A stretch of 64,000 bases of DNA from Kribbella capetownensis (lineage in GTDB: Bacteria > Actinomycetota > Actinomycetes > Propionibacteriales > Kribbellaceae), in NCBI RefSeq assembly GCF_004331485.1, contig NZ_SJKD01000010.1, positions 124,001-188,000 of the forward strand. Reading direction: 5' to 3'. This document shows, in pieces, positions 52,005-60,988 of the stretch; position 1 is the first letter of the stretch, and every line of letters begins with the position of its first letter. The position numbers were made by a program, and so were the translations under genes. Below the pieces are notes generated by a model that was not told the origin of the DNA, searched no databases, and saw nothing but the letters and a program-made list of their open reading frames with translations.

Positions 52005-53024
52005 TCAAACGGTGAGGAGAACTTTTGTGGCGGTGCGCTGGTCCATGGCTTGGTAGCCCTCGGCGGCGCGGTCGAGGGGGAGGGTGAGGTCGAAGACCTT
52101 GCCGGGGTCGATTTTGCGGTCCCAGATGAGCTGGATCAGTTCGGGCAGGTACTGACGAACCGGCGCCGGACCGCCGTGGATGTGGACGCCGGCCATGAAC
52201 AACTCGTCGCCAGGGATGGCGACGTCGTGGGAGACGCCGACGAAACCGACGTGGCCGCCCGGCCGGGTGCAGCCGATGGCCTGCATCATGGCCTCCTGCG
52301 TGCCGACCGCTTCGATCACCGAGTGGGCGCCGAGCCCGCCGGTGAGTTCCTTGACGCGGGCCACGCCGTCGTCCCCGCGCTCTTCGACGATGTCGGTGGC
52401 GCCGAACTCCTTTGCCAGGGACTGGCGGTCGGCGTGCCGGCTGAAGGCGATGATTCGTTCGGCGCCGAGTTGGTGGGCGGCGAGGATGCCCAGCAGGCCG
52501 ACCGCGCCGTCACCGACGACCGCGACCGTCTTCCCCGGGCCGGCCTCGGCAGCGACGGCGGCGAACCAGCCAGTTCCCAGTACGTCGGACGCGGCCATCA
52601 GCGACGGGATCAGTTCGGGATCGGGCATTCCCGGGGTGGCGACGAGGGTGCCGTCGGCGAGTGGCACGCGCGCCCGCTCGGACTGGGTGCCGATCGTACC
52701 CATCAGGACCCGGTGCACGCAGTACGCCTGGTAGCCGGTCTGGCAGATCTCGCAGGTGTTGTCCGAGGCCCAGAACGACCCGACGACGAAGTCACCGACC
52801 TTGATGGTGCGTACGGCAGCACCGACCTCCTCGACGATGCCGACGTACTCGTGCCCCATGACCTGGTGGTCGACTGGTTCGGCGCCACGGTACGGCCAGA
52901 GGTCGCTGCCGCAGATGCAGGTCGCCGACAGTCGGATGATCGCATCGGTCGGTTCGACGATGTGTGGATCCTCGCGGTCCTCGACCTGTACGTTCCCGGG
53001 GGCGTGCATGACTACCTGTCGCAT
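52005..53024 (-). CDS. Zinc-dependent alcohol dehydrogenase (MDR family)
   Basis: A 339-residue enzyme. The catalytic zinc site has CICGSDLWPYRG and GHEYVGIVEEVG; the NAD(P) site is AVVGDGAVGLLGILAAHQLGA. Only one further cysteine pair (CEICQTGYQAYC) is visible where four structural-zinc cysteines are usual. ATG 53024 follows AAGGAG. It is divergent from the MmyB-like regulator, which may control it, and leads the MFS transporter gene; together they could handle a toxic alcohol or aldehyde. Confidence 0.88.
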   Translation of the reverse strand: MRQVVMHAPGNVQVEDREDPHIVEPTDAIIRLSATCICGSDLWPYRGAEPVDHQVMGHEYVGIVEEVGAAVRTIKVGDFVVGSFWASDNTCEICQTGYQAYCVHRVLMGTIGTQSERARVPLADGTLVATPGMPDPELIPSLMAASDVLGTGWFAAVAAEAGPGKTVAVVGDGAVGLLGILAAHQLGAERIIAFSRHADRQSLAKEFGATDIVEERGDDGVARVKELTGGLGAHSVIEAVGTQEAMMQAIGCTRPGGHVGFVGVSHDVAIPGDELFMAGVHIHGGPAPVRQYLPELIQLIWDRKIDPGKVFDLTLPLDRAAEGYQAMDQRTATKVLLTV

Positions 53025-53207
53025 TGCGGGCTCCTTCTTGATCAACGTCGTACACCCCCAGCGATGGAGGGTGACGCGGGCCCGATGAAGGGCCACGACA
53101 CGAGTGAATCGGGTGCCCGGTCGTCGAAGAAGTCCCTGTCGAGAGGTGTACTGACAGGGCACCTTTCGGTAGCGGATCGCCGCTTCCGGGCATCTACTGT
53201 CGTAGTT

Positions 53208-54086
53208 ATGGACAACCGGCAAGAGGTGCGCGAGTTCCTCAGCACTCGCCGTGCTCGCATCACTCCGGAACAGGCGGAGCTGCCCACCACCGGCACCCGG
53301 CGGGTTCCTGGCCTGCGGCGTAGCGAGGTCGCGATGATCGCCGGGCTCAGTGTCGAGTACTACGCGCGCCTCGAGCGCGGGCAGATCGCTGGTGCTTCCT
53401 CCGGCGTGCTCGAGGCACTGGCCCGAGCGCTGCAACTGGATGAGACCGAGCGAGCTCACCTGTTCGACCTCGCCCGGGCCGCCGACGGTATCCCGACCTC
53501 GGGCCGTCCTCGCCGCCGTAGTTCTGGCAAGGCAGCGGCGTCGCGGCTCAGCCTGCAGTGGGCCCTGGACGCCATCAAGGACGGCGTTGCGTTCGTTCGC
53601 GACCCGCAGCAGAACCTTCTCGCCACGAATGCTCTGGGAAGAGCGTTCTACTCTCCGGTCATCGGTGACAGCGGCCGTACGCCGAACCTGGCCCGGTTCC
53701 AGTTCCTTGATCCTGCCTCACATGACTTCTATCCCGACTGGGACCTGTTCGCCCAGATGTGCGTGGGTGTCATGCGCGCCGAGGCGGGTCGTGACCCGCA
53801 CGACCGCGGACTCCAGGACCTGGTCGGCGAGCTCTCTACTCGCAGTGAGGTTTTCCGGCGCCTGTGGGCCGACCACAACGTCCGCACCCACGGATCCGGT
53901 ACCAAGCGGTTCAACCATCCCGTCGTGGGCGAGCTCACCCTCGTCTACGAAGAACTGGCGATCACTGCCGAGCCGGGATTGGTTCTCCTCGTCTACACCG
54001 CAGAGCCGGGTTCACCGTCGTCCGAACGACTTCAACTCCTCGCCTCCTGGGCAACACCAGCCGACGCGGCGACCAACAACCTCTGA
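53208..54086 (+). CDS. MmyB-like XRE transcriptional regulator
   Basis: A 292-residue regulator. The helix-turn-helix VPGLRRSEVAMIAGLSVEYYARLERGQ near residue 40 is the signature of the MmyB group, followed by the LARAADGIP linker and the MmyB ligand-binding domain (LQWALDAIKDGVAFVRDPQQNLLATNALGRAFY, DPHDRGLQDLVGEL, THGSGTKRFNHPVVGELTLVYEEL). Members bind fatty acids or related ligands and often control neighbouring oxidoreductases, as likely here. ATG 53208 is 183 bases from the divergent dehydrogenase start. Confidence 0.9.
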   Translation: MDNRQEVREFLSTRRARITPEQAELPTTGTRRVPGLRRSEVAMIAGLSVEYYARLERGQIAGASSGVLEALARALQLDETERAHLFDLARAADGIPTSGRPRRRSSGKAAASRLSLQWALDAIKDGVAFVRDPQQNLLATNALGRAFYSPVIGDSGRTPNLARFQFLDPASHDFYPDWDLFAQMCVGVMRAEAGRDPHDRGLQDLVGELSTRSEVFRRLWADHNVRTHGSGTKRFNHPVVGELTLVYEELAITAEPGLVLLVYTAEPGSPSSERLQLLASWATPADAATNNL

Positions 54087-54094
54087 AGGACCTC

Positions 54095-54505
54095 ATGCAG
54101 ATCACTCGCAGCACCGTCGACACTGCCAAGGGCCCCGCCGACTGGTTCACCGGTGACGTCTACATCGACGTTGTTGCTGCAGCCCCGGCACCCTCCCGGA
54201 TCACCGCGAACCTCGTGCACTTCATGCCGGGCGCCCGTACCCACTGGCACCGGCACCCGCTGAGCCAAACCGTCTTCGTCACCGAAGGCATCGGCTTGTG
54301 TCAGCGCCGCGGCGGCTCCGTCGAGATCATCCGCCCGGGCGACCGCGTCCTGTTCGAGGCCGACGAGGAACACTGGCACGGCGCCGCCCCGAACCGCCTC
54401 ATGGTCCACCTCGCCGTCAACGAGGGCGACACCGACCACGACGTCGTCCACTGGCTCGACCCCGTCACCGACGACGAGTACGCAGCCGCGCCACCGCTCA
54501 CGTAA
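54095..54505 (+). CDS. Cupin-domain protein (AraC-type cupin family)
   Basis: A 136-residue single cupin: motif 1 is NLVHFMPGARTHWHRHPLSQTVFVTEGIGLCQ and motif 2 is GDRVLFEADEEHWHGAAPNRLMVHLAVNEG, holding His and Glu metal ligands. Similar proteins (carboxymuconolactone decarboxylase-associated or quinol-type cupins) are frequent near MmyB regulators. AAGGA lies five bases before ATG 54095, nine bases after the regulator stop, so they share a transcript. Confidence 0.88.
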   Translation: MQITRSTVDTAKGPADWFTGDVYIDVVAAAPAPSRITANLVHFMPGARTHWHRHPLSQTVFVTEGIGLCQRRGGSVEIIRPGDRVLFEADEEHWHGAAPNRLMVHLAVNEGDTDHDVVHWLDPVTDDEYAAAPPLT

Positions 54506-54796
54506 CCCGCAGCGCCGCTGACCTCCACGACGATCGAGCGCTGCATCGGCGTCACAGGCCGACCTGCGCCCACCGCCTAGGTCCCTCCACGCGGCTGTCG
54601 TGCTCGTCAACGCCAGCCTTTCCGGGGCTCCTGGCGTACCGCTGCCAAGCATACTTCCAGGGGATGGCGGTGAGGATGATCATGACGAAGGAACAGTCGC
54701 CGGACACCGGGCGGGGACCGCGACCGCAGCAATCCAGGTCAGTTTCCAGGCCACCCAGCCCGATCCCCATGAAGGCGTAGCCGAACCGCATGATGT
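54506..54796. other. Short gene-poor stretch before a small membrane gene
   Basis: No clear gene is present. A minus-strand frame contains FVMIILTAIPWKYAWQRYARS, which looks like a short protein tail but has no start or family I recognise, so it may be a decayed gene end. Confidence 0.35.
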
Positions 54797-55060
54797 TCAG
54801 GCGACGAATCGATGGGCGGTGAGGATGTGTGCGCGGAGACGGTGCAGTCGGGGCATGAGGCCGTAGATCACGATCGGAACCGCAGCGGTTGCGAGGATGA
54901 AGGTCCGCAGCACGCCTGGCAGGCCGGCGAGCAGATCGCCGAGCAGGAGGTTGAGCACGGTGAGGGTCGGGAAGACAGCGACCCAGATCATCAACGCGAG
55001 CTGATGCTTGGTCGGTGGCGGAAGCGGCGTCGAACGCGGGACAGCTCGGGGATCAGACAT
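54797..55060 (-). CDS. Small two-helix membrane protein
   Basis: An 87-residue protein with two hydrophobic helices (LALMIWVAVFPTLTVLNLLLG and RTFILATAAVPIVIYGLMPRL). The same pattern ends many antibiotic-biosynthesis-monooxygenase-type membrane proteins (COG3224), of which this could be a stand-alone version. GAGGAG precedes ATG 55060. Function unknown. Confidence 0.7.
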   Translation of the reverse strand: MSDPRAVPRSTPLPPPTKHQLALMIWVAVFPTLTVLNLLLGDLLAGLPGVLRTFILATAAVPIVIYGLMPRLHRLRAHILTAHRFVA

Positions 55061-55225
55061 GGCGTGGCTCCTCTGGGGAATGTGGTGTGGTGTACGTGAT
55101 CGCTGTCAGGACGGGCGCCGCCGCCGATCAACGTCGTACTGATTGATTCCTAGAAGCGTGTTCCAGCCGCACCTTGACGACAACGGTTGTTGCCGCTTCC
55201 GGGAAACGCGGGGTCCAATGGATTC

Positions 55226-55825
55226 GTGACGAAACGTACGATCGACCCGCCACTGGACCCGGCCGGGATCGCTACTGCTCTGGATCTGGTGGCGCCCCGG
55301 CTGCGGGGCGTCCGGGACCAGCGGGGCATCACGTTGGCGGAGCTGTCCAAGCTCACCGGCATCTCGAAGAGCACCCTGTCGCGGCTCGAGAACGGTCAAC
55401 GCCGCCCGAGCCTGGAGTTGCTGCTCCCGCTGGCGCAGGCATACCGAGTGCCGCTGGATGACCTGGTCGGAGCACCTGAGGTCGGAGATCCTCGGATCCG
55501 GTTGAAACCGCGCATGGTGAATGGCCGAACTGTTCTTCCACTGACTCGACCGGGTGGGGTCCAGGCATGGAAGATCGTCATTCCGGCATCGCAGTCCAAG
55601 CCGAGCCCACGCACTCATGAAGGTTTCGAGTGGCTCTACGTCCTGACGGGCAGGATGCGGCTGATCCTGGCAGATCAGGACCTCGTCCTCGGAGTGGGCG
55701 AAGCAGTCGAGTTCGACACGCAATTGCCGCACTGGTTCGGCAGCACAGGAGACGGACCGGCAGAGGTGCTGAGCATCTTCGGCCGCCCCGGAGAGCGCAT
55801 GCACGTCCGACCTGATCGCCGCTGA
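55226..55825 (+). CDS. XRE family regulator with a C-terminal cupin domain
   Basis: A 199-residue regulator. The helix-turn-helix GITLAELSKLTGISKSTLSRLENGQRRPSLELLLPLAQAY is near residue 30; the cupin in residues 100-190 has HEGFEWLYVLTGRMRLIL and VGEAVEFDTQLPHWFGSTG. This two-domain type usually controls metabolism of the compound bound by the cupin. GTG 55226 was chosen since the earlier in-frame ATG adds a non-conserved leader. It is divergent from the small membrane protein gene. Confidence 0.9.
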   Translation: MTKRTIDPPLDPAGIATALDLVAPRLRGVRDQRGITLAELSKLTGISKSTLSRLENGQRRPSLELLLPLAQAYRVPLDDLVGAPEVGDPRIRLKPRMVNGRTVLPLTRPGGVQAWKIVIPASQSKPSPRTHEGFEWLYVLTGRMRLILADQDLVLGVGEAVEFDTQLPHWFGSTGDGPAEVLSIFGRPGERMHVRPDRR

Positions 55826-55939
55826 CAGCAGCGATCAGTGTTGAACGGTCGGCGCCGAACTCCACGCCACCCTCCGGCCTGGGACAGGCCGTGCGCCGAC
55901 CCCCTTGCCGGGAAGGTCGGCGGGGCGCATGGTGTAACG

Positions 55940-56170
55940 GTGGCCCGGACGACGTGGAACGACCTCAGTTCGCGCACGCGCCGACTCATCATCATCGGCG
56001 GCGCACTCGACGGTGCGTTGAAAGCCGCCGCCCTGGTCGACCTCGCGCGTCGGCCGGCCGCTGAGGTCAGGGGGTCGAAGGTGAGCTGGGCGGTTGCCAT
56101 CACGCTGATCAACTCACTCGGTGCGATTCCGATCGCCTACTTCGGCTACGGTCGCCGACCGCGCAGGTGA
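55940..56170 (+). CDS. Small membrane protein (PLDc_N-like)
   Basis: A 76-residue protein with two hydrophobic segments (IIIGGALDGALKAAALVDLA and VAITLINSLGAIPIAYFGYG) arranged like phospholipase-D nuclease N-terminal (PLDc_N) membrane domains. The GTG at 55940 has only a weak ribosome-binding site; an upstream in-frame ATG at 55838 would add 34 unlike residues. Function is unknown. It ends 174 bases before pta. Confidence 0.65.
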   Translation: MARTTWNDLSSRTRRLIIIGGALDGALKAAALVDLARRPAAEVRGSKVSWAVAITLINSLGAIPIAYFGYGRRPRR

Positions 56171-56194
56171 TCAGCCGGTCGCCGGAACACTTTG

Positions 56195-56213
56195 CGCTAC
56201 ATGTCGTGTAGCG
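56195..56213. promoter_or_regulatory. Hairpin/operator-like dyad upstream of pta
   Basis: CGCTACA (56195-56201) and TGTAGCG (56207-56213) form a 7-bp perfect dyad over the loop TGTCG, flanked by TTTG and AAAAA so that the dyad can extend. It lies 131 bases before the pta start and could be an operator, or the terminator of the preceding small gene. Confidence 0.4.
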
Positions 56214-56344
56214 AAAAAGTTGGACATCTGTTCCCGTCCGTCTGAAACCTGTCTCCGCCGGTTGAAGGTTGCTCAAGGCAAAGTGTGACGTCGCGGGGAA
56301 ACAGGTGCGGCTGCTCAGGGGAGACCGGTGGTTAGGGTTCTGGT

Positions 56345-58423
56345 ATGGCCAACAGCGTGTATGTCGCCTCGGTGGAGGGTTTCACCGGGAAATCCACCGT
56401 CGCTCTCGGGGTGCTCGAGCAGTTCTCCCGGCGGGTCGAGCGGGTGGCCGTGTTCCGTCCGATCGTCCGTTCGGACCTCGCCGGGCACGCGGGTCGCGAC
56501 TATGTCCTCGACCTGCTGACGTCGCATGATGCGGTCGCTTTGTCGTACGAGGATTGCGTGGGAGTCAGCTACGACCAGGTGCATGCGGATCCGGATGCCG
56601 CCCTGGACACGATCGTGCGGCGCTTTCACGCGGTCGCTGGTCAGGCCGACGCGGTCGTCGTGGTCGGCAGCGACTACACCGACGTGGGGACCCCGACAGA
56701 GTTCTCCTACAACGCCAAGATCGCGGCGAACCTCGGCGTACCGGTCCTGCTGGTGCTGAACGGGTATCGCCGGACCCCCCGCGAGGTGCGGACCATCGCC
56801 GACCTCGCGGTGGCCGAGTTGCACGCGAACCACGGTTCGCTGTCCGCGGTGATCGCGAACCGTGTCGACCAGGAGTTGCTGACTTCGATCACCGACGGAC
56901 TGAAGGGTGTCGGTGCTCCGGCATTCTCGATTCCGGAGGAGCCGCTGCTGGGGCAGCCGTCGGTGGCCGACCTGCTGGCTCCGATCGGTGCTGGGGTGCT
57001 CAGTGGAGATCCGCACCTGCTGTCGCGCGAGGTCACCGGGCTGGTGATCGCCGGGATGACCATGCCCAATGTGCTGGACCGGCTGTTCGAGGGCGCGGCC
57101 GTGGTGACGGCCGGAGACCGTCCGGAGGTCGTCCTGGGCGTGCTGATGGCGCACACCTCGCGGAACTTCCCGCAGATCTCGACGATCATCCTCAACGGTG
57201 GCTTCGAGTTGCCGGACCAGGTCCAGCGCTTGATTGCTGGGCTCAGCGTCACGTTGCCCATCCTGGAGACAGGACTGAGCACCCAGGCGACCTCAGCAGC
57301 GCTCACGGCCGTGCGGGGCCGGCTGACCAAGGCCTCGCCACGGAAGGTGGATGTCGCGCTCGCGTTGTTCGCCCAGTACGTCGACGGCCGAGCGCTGCTC
57401 GACCAGCTCGCGGTGGCGCGGAGCAGCGCGGTGACCCCGCTCATGTTCGAGCATCGGTTGGTCGACCAAGCGGTCGCCGATCGCAAGCACATCGTGTTGC
57501 CGGAGGGTGAGGAGGACCGCGTTCTTCGGGCGGCCGACGTACTCCTGCGACGGGGAGTCGCGGACCTGACGCTTCTGGGTGACCCCATCGCGATCAGCGC
57601 GAAAGCAGCCTCGCTCGGTGTGGACGTGGCCGCCGCACGAGTCGTCAGCCCGGACGACGACGCGCTGGGGGAGCGGTTCGCCGCGGAGTACCACCGGCTG
57701 CGCCAGCACCGCGGCATCGATCTCGAGCAGGCCCGCGAGCTGGTCCGGGACGTGTCGTACTTCGGGACGATGATGGTGCAGCTCGGGCTCGCGGACGGGA
57801 TGGTGTCGGGCGCCGTCCACACCACCGCGCACACGATCCGGCCGGCGCTCGAGGTGGTCAAGACGGTGCCGGGCGTGTCCGCGGTCTCCTCGGTGTTCTT
57901 CATGTGTCTGCAGAACCAGGTTCTCGTGTACGGCGACTGCGCGATCATCCCGGATCCGACCGCCGAACAACTGGCAGACATCGCGACCTCTTCGGCCGCG
58001 ACCGCGGCGGCCTTCGGGATCGAGCCGCGAGTCGCGATGCTGTCGTACTCGACCGGATCCTCGGGCACCGGGACTGATGTGCAGAAGGTGTCGAAGGCCA
58101 CGACGATCGTCCGGGACCGCGCGCCGCACCTGCTCGTCGAGGGACCGATCCAGTACGACGCCGCGATCGACGCTGCCGTGGCCAGAACGAAGCTGCCGGG
58201 ATCACCTGTCGCCGGACGCGCGACCGTGTTCGTCTTCCCTGACCTCAATACCGGGAACAACACCTACAAAGCGGTCCAGCGCTCGGCGAACGCGGTCGCC
58301 GTCGGGCCCGTCCTGCAGGGACTGCGCAAACCGGTGAACGACCTGTCGCGCGGGGCGACGGTACGAGACATCGTCAACACGGTCGCGATCACCGCGATCC
58401 AGGCACAGCAGGGCGGCGAGTAG
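56345..58423 (+). CDS. pta: Phosphate acetyltransferase (long form)
   Basis: A 692-residue enzyme converting acetyl-CoA and phosphate to acetyl phosphate. The N-terminal P-loop-like half starts VASVEGFTGKSTVALGVLEQF and the DRTGG-type middle links to the C-terminal catalytic half with HRLVDQAVADRKHIVLPEGEEDRVLRAADVLLRRG, DGMVSGAVHTTAHTIRPALEV and VFPDLNTGNNTYKAVQRSANAVAVGPVLQGLRKPVNDLSRGATVRDIVNTVAITA. This is the long bacterial Pta with regulatory N-terminal domain. The acetate kinase gene follows with no gap. Confidence 0.95.
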   Translation: MANSVYVASVEGFTGKSTVALGVLEQFSRRVERVAVFRPIVRSDLAGHAGRDYVLDLLTSHDAVALSYEDCVGVSYDQVHADPDAALDTIVRRFHAVAGQADAVVVVGSDYTDVGTPTEFSYNAKIAANLGVPVLLVLNGYRRTPREVRTIADLAVAELHANHGSLSAVIANRVDQELLTSITDGLKGVGAPAFSIPEEPLLGQPSVADLLAPIGAGVLSGDPHLLSREVTGLVIAGMTMPNVLDRLFEGAAVVTAGDRPEVVLGVLMAHTSRNFPQISTIILNGGFELPDQVQRLIAGLSVTLPILETGLSTQATSAALTAVRGRLTKASPRKVDVALALFAQYVDGRALLDQLAVARSSAVTPLMFEHRLVDQAVADRKHIVLPEGEEDRVLRAADVLLRRGVADLTLLGDPIAISAKAASLGVDVAAARVVSPDDDALGERFAAEYHRLRQHRGIDLEQARELVRDVSYFGTMMVQLGLADGMVSGAVHTTAHTIRPALEVVKTVPGVSAVSSVFFMCLQNQVLVYGDCAIIPDPTAEQLADIATSSAATAAAFGIEPRVAMLSYSTGSSGTGTDVQKVSKATTIVRDRAPHLLVEGPIQYDAAIDAAVARTKLPGSPVAGRATVFVFPDLNTGNNTYKAVQRSANAVAVGPVLQGLRKPVNDLSRGATVRDIVNTVAITAIQAQQGGE

Positions 58424-59617
58424 ATGAGCGACCTGGTGCTGGTGATCAACGCGGGATCGTCCTCGCTCAAGTACAGCCTCGTGGACGCGGCGTCGGGGGA
58501 CGCGATGGCGACCGGGCTCGTCGAGCGGATCGGCGAGTCGGGAAGCAGCCAGTTGCATCACGGTCCGAACGGCGAATTCCACGGCGATGAACCAATCGCC
58601 ACGCATGAGGAGGCGCTACGGACGGCGATCGACGCCTTCGCGACGTACGGTCCGTCGCTCGGTGGGACCGATCTCGCCGCGGTGGGTCACCGCGTCGTCC
58701 ACGGGGGCGCCCGCTTCTCGACTCCGACGCTGGTCGACGATGCCCTCGTCGCCGAAGTTGGCGAACTGATACCGCTCGCGCCACTGCACAACCCCGCGAA
58801 CCTCGAAGGGATCGAGGTGGCGCGGCGACTCTTTCCCGACGTGCCGCATGTTGCGGTGTTCGACACGGCGTTCCACCAGACGCTGCCGCCGTACGCCTAT
58901 ACCTACGCGGCTCCGTTCGAGTGGTCGCGGGACCACGGGATTCGCAGGTACGGCTTCCACGGCACATCGCACTCGTTCGTTTCCCGGCTGGTCGCGCAGA
59001 TGCTCGGGCGTCATCCGGGCGAGGTCAACCTGATCGTGCTCCACCTCGGAAACGGCTGCTCCGCGACAGCCGTGCGCGGTGGCAGATCGGTGGACACGTC
59101 GATGGGCCTGACGCCGTTGGAAGGGCTCGTCATGGGGACGCGCTCCGGCGACATCGATCCCGCGATCCACGGACACCTGGCGCGCGAGCTGGGCTGGTCC
59201 ATCGACGAGATCGATCGCGTACTGAACTCGGAGTCGGGTCTGAAGGGCCTGACCGGTGACAACGACTTCCGCGAGGTGCTCCGTCGGCGGGACGCCGGCG
59301 ACGTGCGGGCGCAACTCGGCTTCGAGGTCTACTGCTACCGGATCAGGAAGTACATCGGTGCGTACTACGCCGTACTCGGGACGGTGGATGCGGTCGTCTT
59401 CACGGCGGGTGTCGGCCAGCACTCCGCTGAGGTGCGCGCCGCCTCGCTTCAGGGCCTCGAATCGCTCGGTATCAGCATCGATGCCGGACGCAACAGCGAA
59501 GCGTCAGGGACCGGAGGTGTGGTCTCCGCCGACGACAGTCGGGTCGCAGTACTCGTCGTGGCCACCAACGAGGAATGGGAGATCGCCCGGCAGGCGCTCC
59601 AGATCGTTCGCGCCTGA
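58424..59617 (+). CDS. ackA: Acetate kinase
   Basis: A 397-residue kinase making ATP and acetate from acetyl phosphate. Signatures are LVLVINAGSSSLKYSLVD at the N-terminus, HRVVHGGARFSTPTLVDD, FDTAFHQTLPPYAYTYAAPFEW (with the substrate His), RRYGFHGTSHSFVSRLVAQMLGRHPG and VVFTAGVGQHSAEVRAASLQGLESLGI. ATG 58424 directly follows the pta stop. Together they run overflow acetate production or, in reverse, acetate uptake. Confidence 0.95.
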   Translation: MSDLVLVINAGSSSLKYSLVDAASGDAMATGLVERIGESGSSQLHHGPNGEFHGDEPIATHEEALRTAIDAFATYGPSLGGTDLAAVGHRVVHGGARFSTPTLVDDALVAEVGELIPLAPLHNPANLEGIEVARRLFPDVPHVAVFDTAFHQTLPPYAYTYAAPFEWSRDHGIRRYGFHGTSHSFVSRLVAQMLGRHPGEVNLIVLHLGNGCSATAVRGGRSVDTSMGLTPLEGLVMGTRSGDIDPAIHGHLARELGWSIDEIDRVLNSESGLKGLTGDNDFREVLRRRDAGDVRAQLGFEVYCYRIRKYIGAYYAVLGTVDAVVFTAGVGQHSAEVRAASLQGLESLGISIDAGRNSEASGTGGVVSADDSRVAVLVVATNEEWEIARQALQIVRA

Positions 59618-59629
59618 CGATCGCCGGCA

Positions 59630-59790
59630 CCCACCGGCCCGCAGTGATCCGAAGCGGAGGGACTCCGACAAGTACGCGCCGAGCAGAAGACCGAGCAGCG
59701 TGTCGGGGTCGACGTTCGCCTTGAGCCGACCCGCGACGATCGCTGTCGGCGATGACGGCGGCGGTCGTGCCAGGTCCGAGCTCACCGGAA
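59630..59790 (-). pseudogene. Fragment of a TetR-family regulator C-terminus
   Basis: A minus-strand stretch reads IVAGRLKANVDPDTLLGLLLGAYLSESLRFGS, the ligand-domain tail typical of TetR proteins (the xxVDPDxxxxLLLGAxL pattern). No start, DNA-binding domain or continuous frame to a proper stop is present around it, so it is a gene remnant in the gap after ackA. Confidence 0.45.
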
Positions 59791-59870
59791 CGAGCAGGAG
59801 GCCCTCAAGCAACAGTCGTCGACCCCGCGGCCGATAGTCCCCAGGCGACCCGCCCAGCAGCTGACCGGGG

Positions 59871-60227
59871 TCAGGGTGACTCGCGGAGAAGTGCCGCCAG
59901 CACGGCTGCTTGGCTGTGCTCGACGTCCTTGGTTGCGGTCAGCAACGTCACGGTCGATTCGTCGGCCAGGGCACGCAGGTGGTCGAGTGCGGCCGACGTT
60001 GTGAGCTCGTCGCGATAGCGCGTCTCGAACTCCGCGAACTTCTCCGGGACGTGGCCGTACCACTTGCGCAGTTCCGTCGACGGTGCGACGTCCTTCAGCC
60101 AGACGTCGAGTACGGCGGCATCCTTGCGCAAGCCTCGCGGCCACACGCGATCCACCAGGACCCGGACGCCATCGTCCGCCGCGGCCTGTTCATAGATCCG
60201 GTGGACCCGGATGTCACGAGCCGTCAC
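59871..60227 (-). CDS. DUF488 family protein
   Basis: A 118-residue protein. The family pattern is IRVHRIYEQAAADDGVRVLVDRVWPRGLRKDAAVLDVWLKDVAPSTELRKWY and ALADESTVTLLTATKDVEHSQAAVLAALL. DUF488 members are small cytoplasmic proteins found near stress and redox genes; their reaction is not established. GTG 60227 follows GAGG. It stands between the acetate genes and a two-component system. Confidence 0.88.
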   Translation of the reverse strand: MTARDIRVHRIYEQAAADDGVRVLVDRVWPRGLRKDAAVLDVWLKDVAPSTELRKWYGHVPEKFAEFETRYRDELTTSAALDHLRALADESTVTLLTATKDVEHSQAAVLAALLRESP

Positions 60228-60335
60228 GGCCGCCTCACCGGGTAGGCACACCCCGCGGGCGCAACGTGCTGAGCAGGAACAGGCATCGTGATGACCATGT
60301 CTTCTCCTCTGGGGCGCGGCCGGTCTCGTGGTGGG

Positions 60336-60986
60336 TCAGGGCTCGAGGAGGCCGACGCGGATGGCGTAGCGGGTGAGGTCCAGGCGGTCGCGCAGGCCGA
60401 GTTTCTGCAGCATGTTCGAGCGGTGGCGTTCGACCGTCTTGATGCTGATCGTCAGGATCTCGGCGATCTCCTTCGATGAGTTGCCCTCGGCAACGAGCTT
60501 GAGCACTTCCTCCTCGCGGGCGGTGAGGATCTGCTGAGGGAGATCGACGCCCTGCCGGACCCGGTCCAGATAGCTGCGCACCAGCGCGGTCACAGCGCCG
60601 GCGTACAGGAACGGCTCACCGCGCATGGTCGCGCGGCACGCCTCCACCAGGTCGCGGTCCAGGACGGACTTGAGGACGTAGCCCGAGGCGCCGGCCTTGA
60701 GGGCCTGGAAGAAGTACTGCTCGTTGTCGTACATGGTCAGCATCAGCACGCGGACTTCAGGTCGTACGACGGACAGCTCCCGGGCCGCCTGGAGTCCGGT
60801 CATCCGCGGCATCGCGATGTCGAGGATTGCCAGGTCGACCGGGTGGCTGCGGGCCAGGGACACGGCTTCGTGGCCATCGGAGGCTTCGGCGACGACCTGG
60901 AGATCGGGTTCTGCTTCCAGGATCAGACGGACTCCGCGGCGTACCAGCGCGTGATCGTCGGCGAGGAGGATTCTGGTCGGCTGCAT
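60336..60986 (-). CDS. NarL/LuxR-type response regulator
   Basis: A 216-residue regulator with receiver (ILLADDHALVRRGVRLILEAE, phosphoacceptor in DLAILDIAMPRMTG, Lys in YVLKSVLDRDLVEAC) and LuxR output domain (LTAREEEVLKLVAEGNSSKEIAEILTISIKTVERHRSNMLQKLGLRDR). It starts two bases after the histidine kinase gene stops. It is close to response regulators of oxygen, nitrate or redox stress, which would fit its neighbours, but the signal is not determinable. Confidence 0.93.
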   Translation of the reverse strand: MQPTRILLADDHALVRRGVRLILEAEPDLQVVAEASDGHEAVSLARSHPVDLAILDIAMPRMTGLQAARELSVVRPEVRVLMLTMYDNEQYFFQALKAGASGYVLKSVLDRDLVEACRATMRGEPFLYAGAVTALVRSYLDRVRQGVDLPQQILTAREEEVLKLVAEGNSSKEIAEILTISIKTVERHRSNMLQKLGLRDRLDLTRYAIRVGLLEP

Positions 60987-60988
60987 CG

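Noticed and set aside
51330..53207. Long plus-strand frame upstream of the MmyB-like regulator
   Set aside because: It runs antisense through the MFS and alcohol dehydrogenase genes, with no family resemblance before residue 1 of the regulator at 53208.
54552..54791. Minus-strand frame of 79 codons before the small membrane gene
   Set aside because: No family, no ribosome-binding site, unusual composition; at best a decayed gene end.
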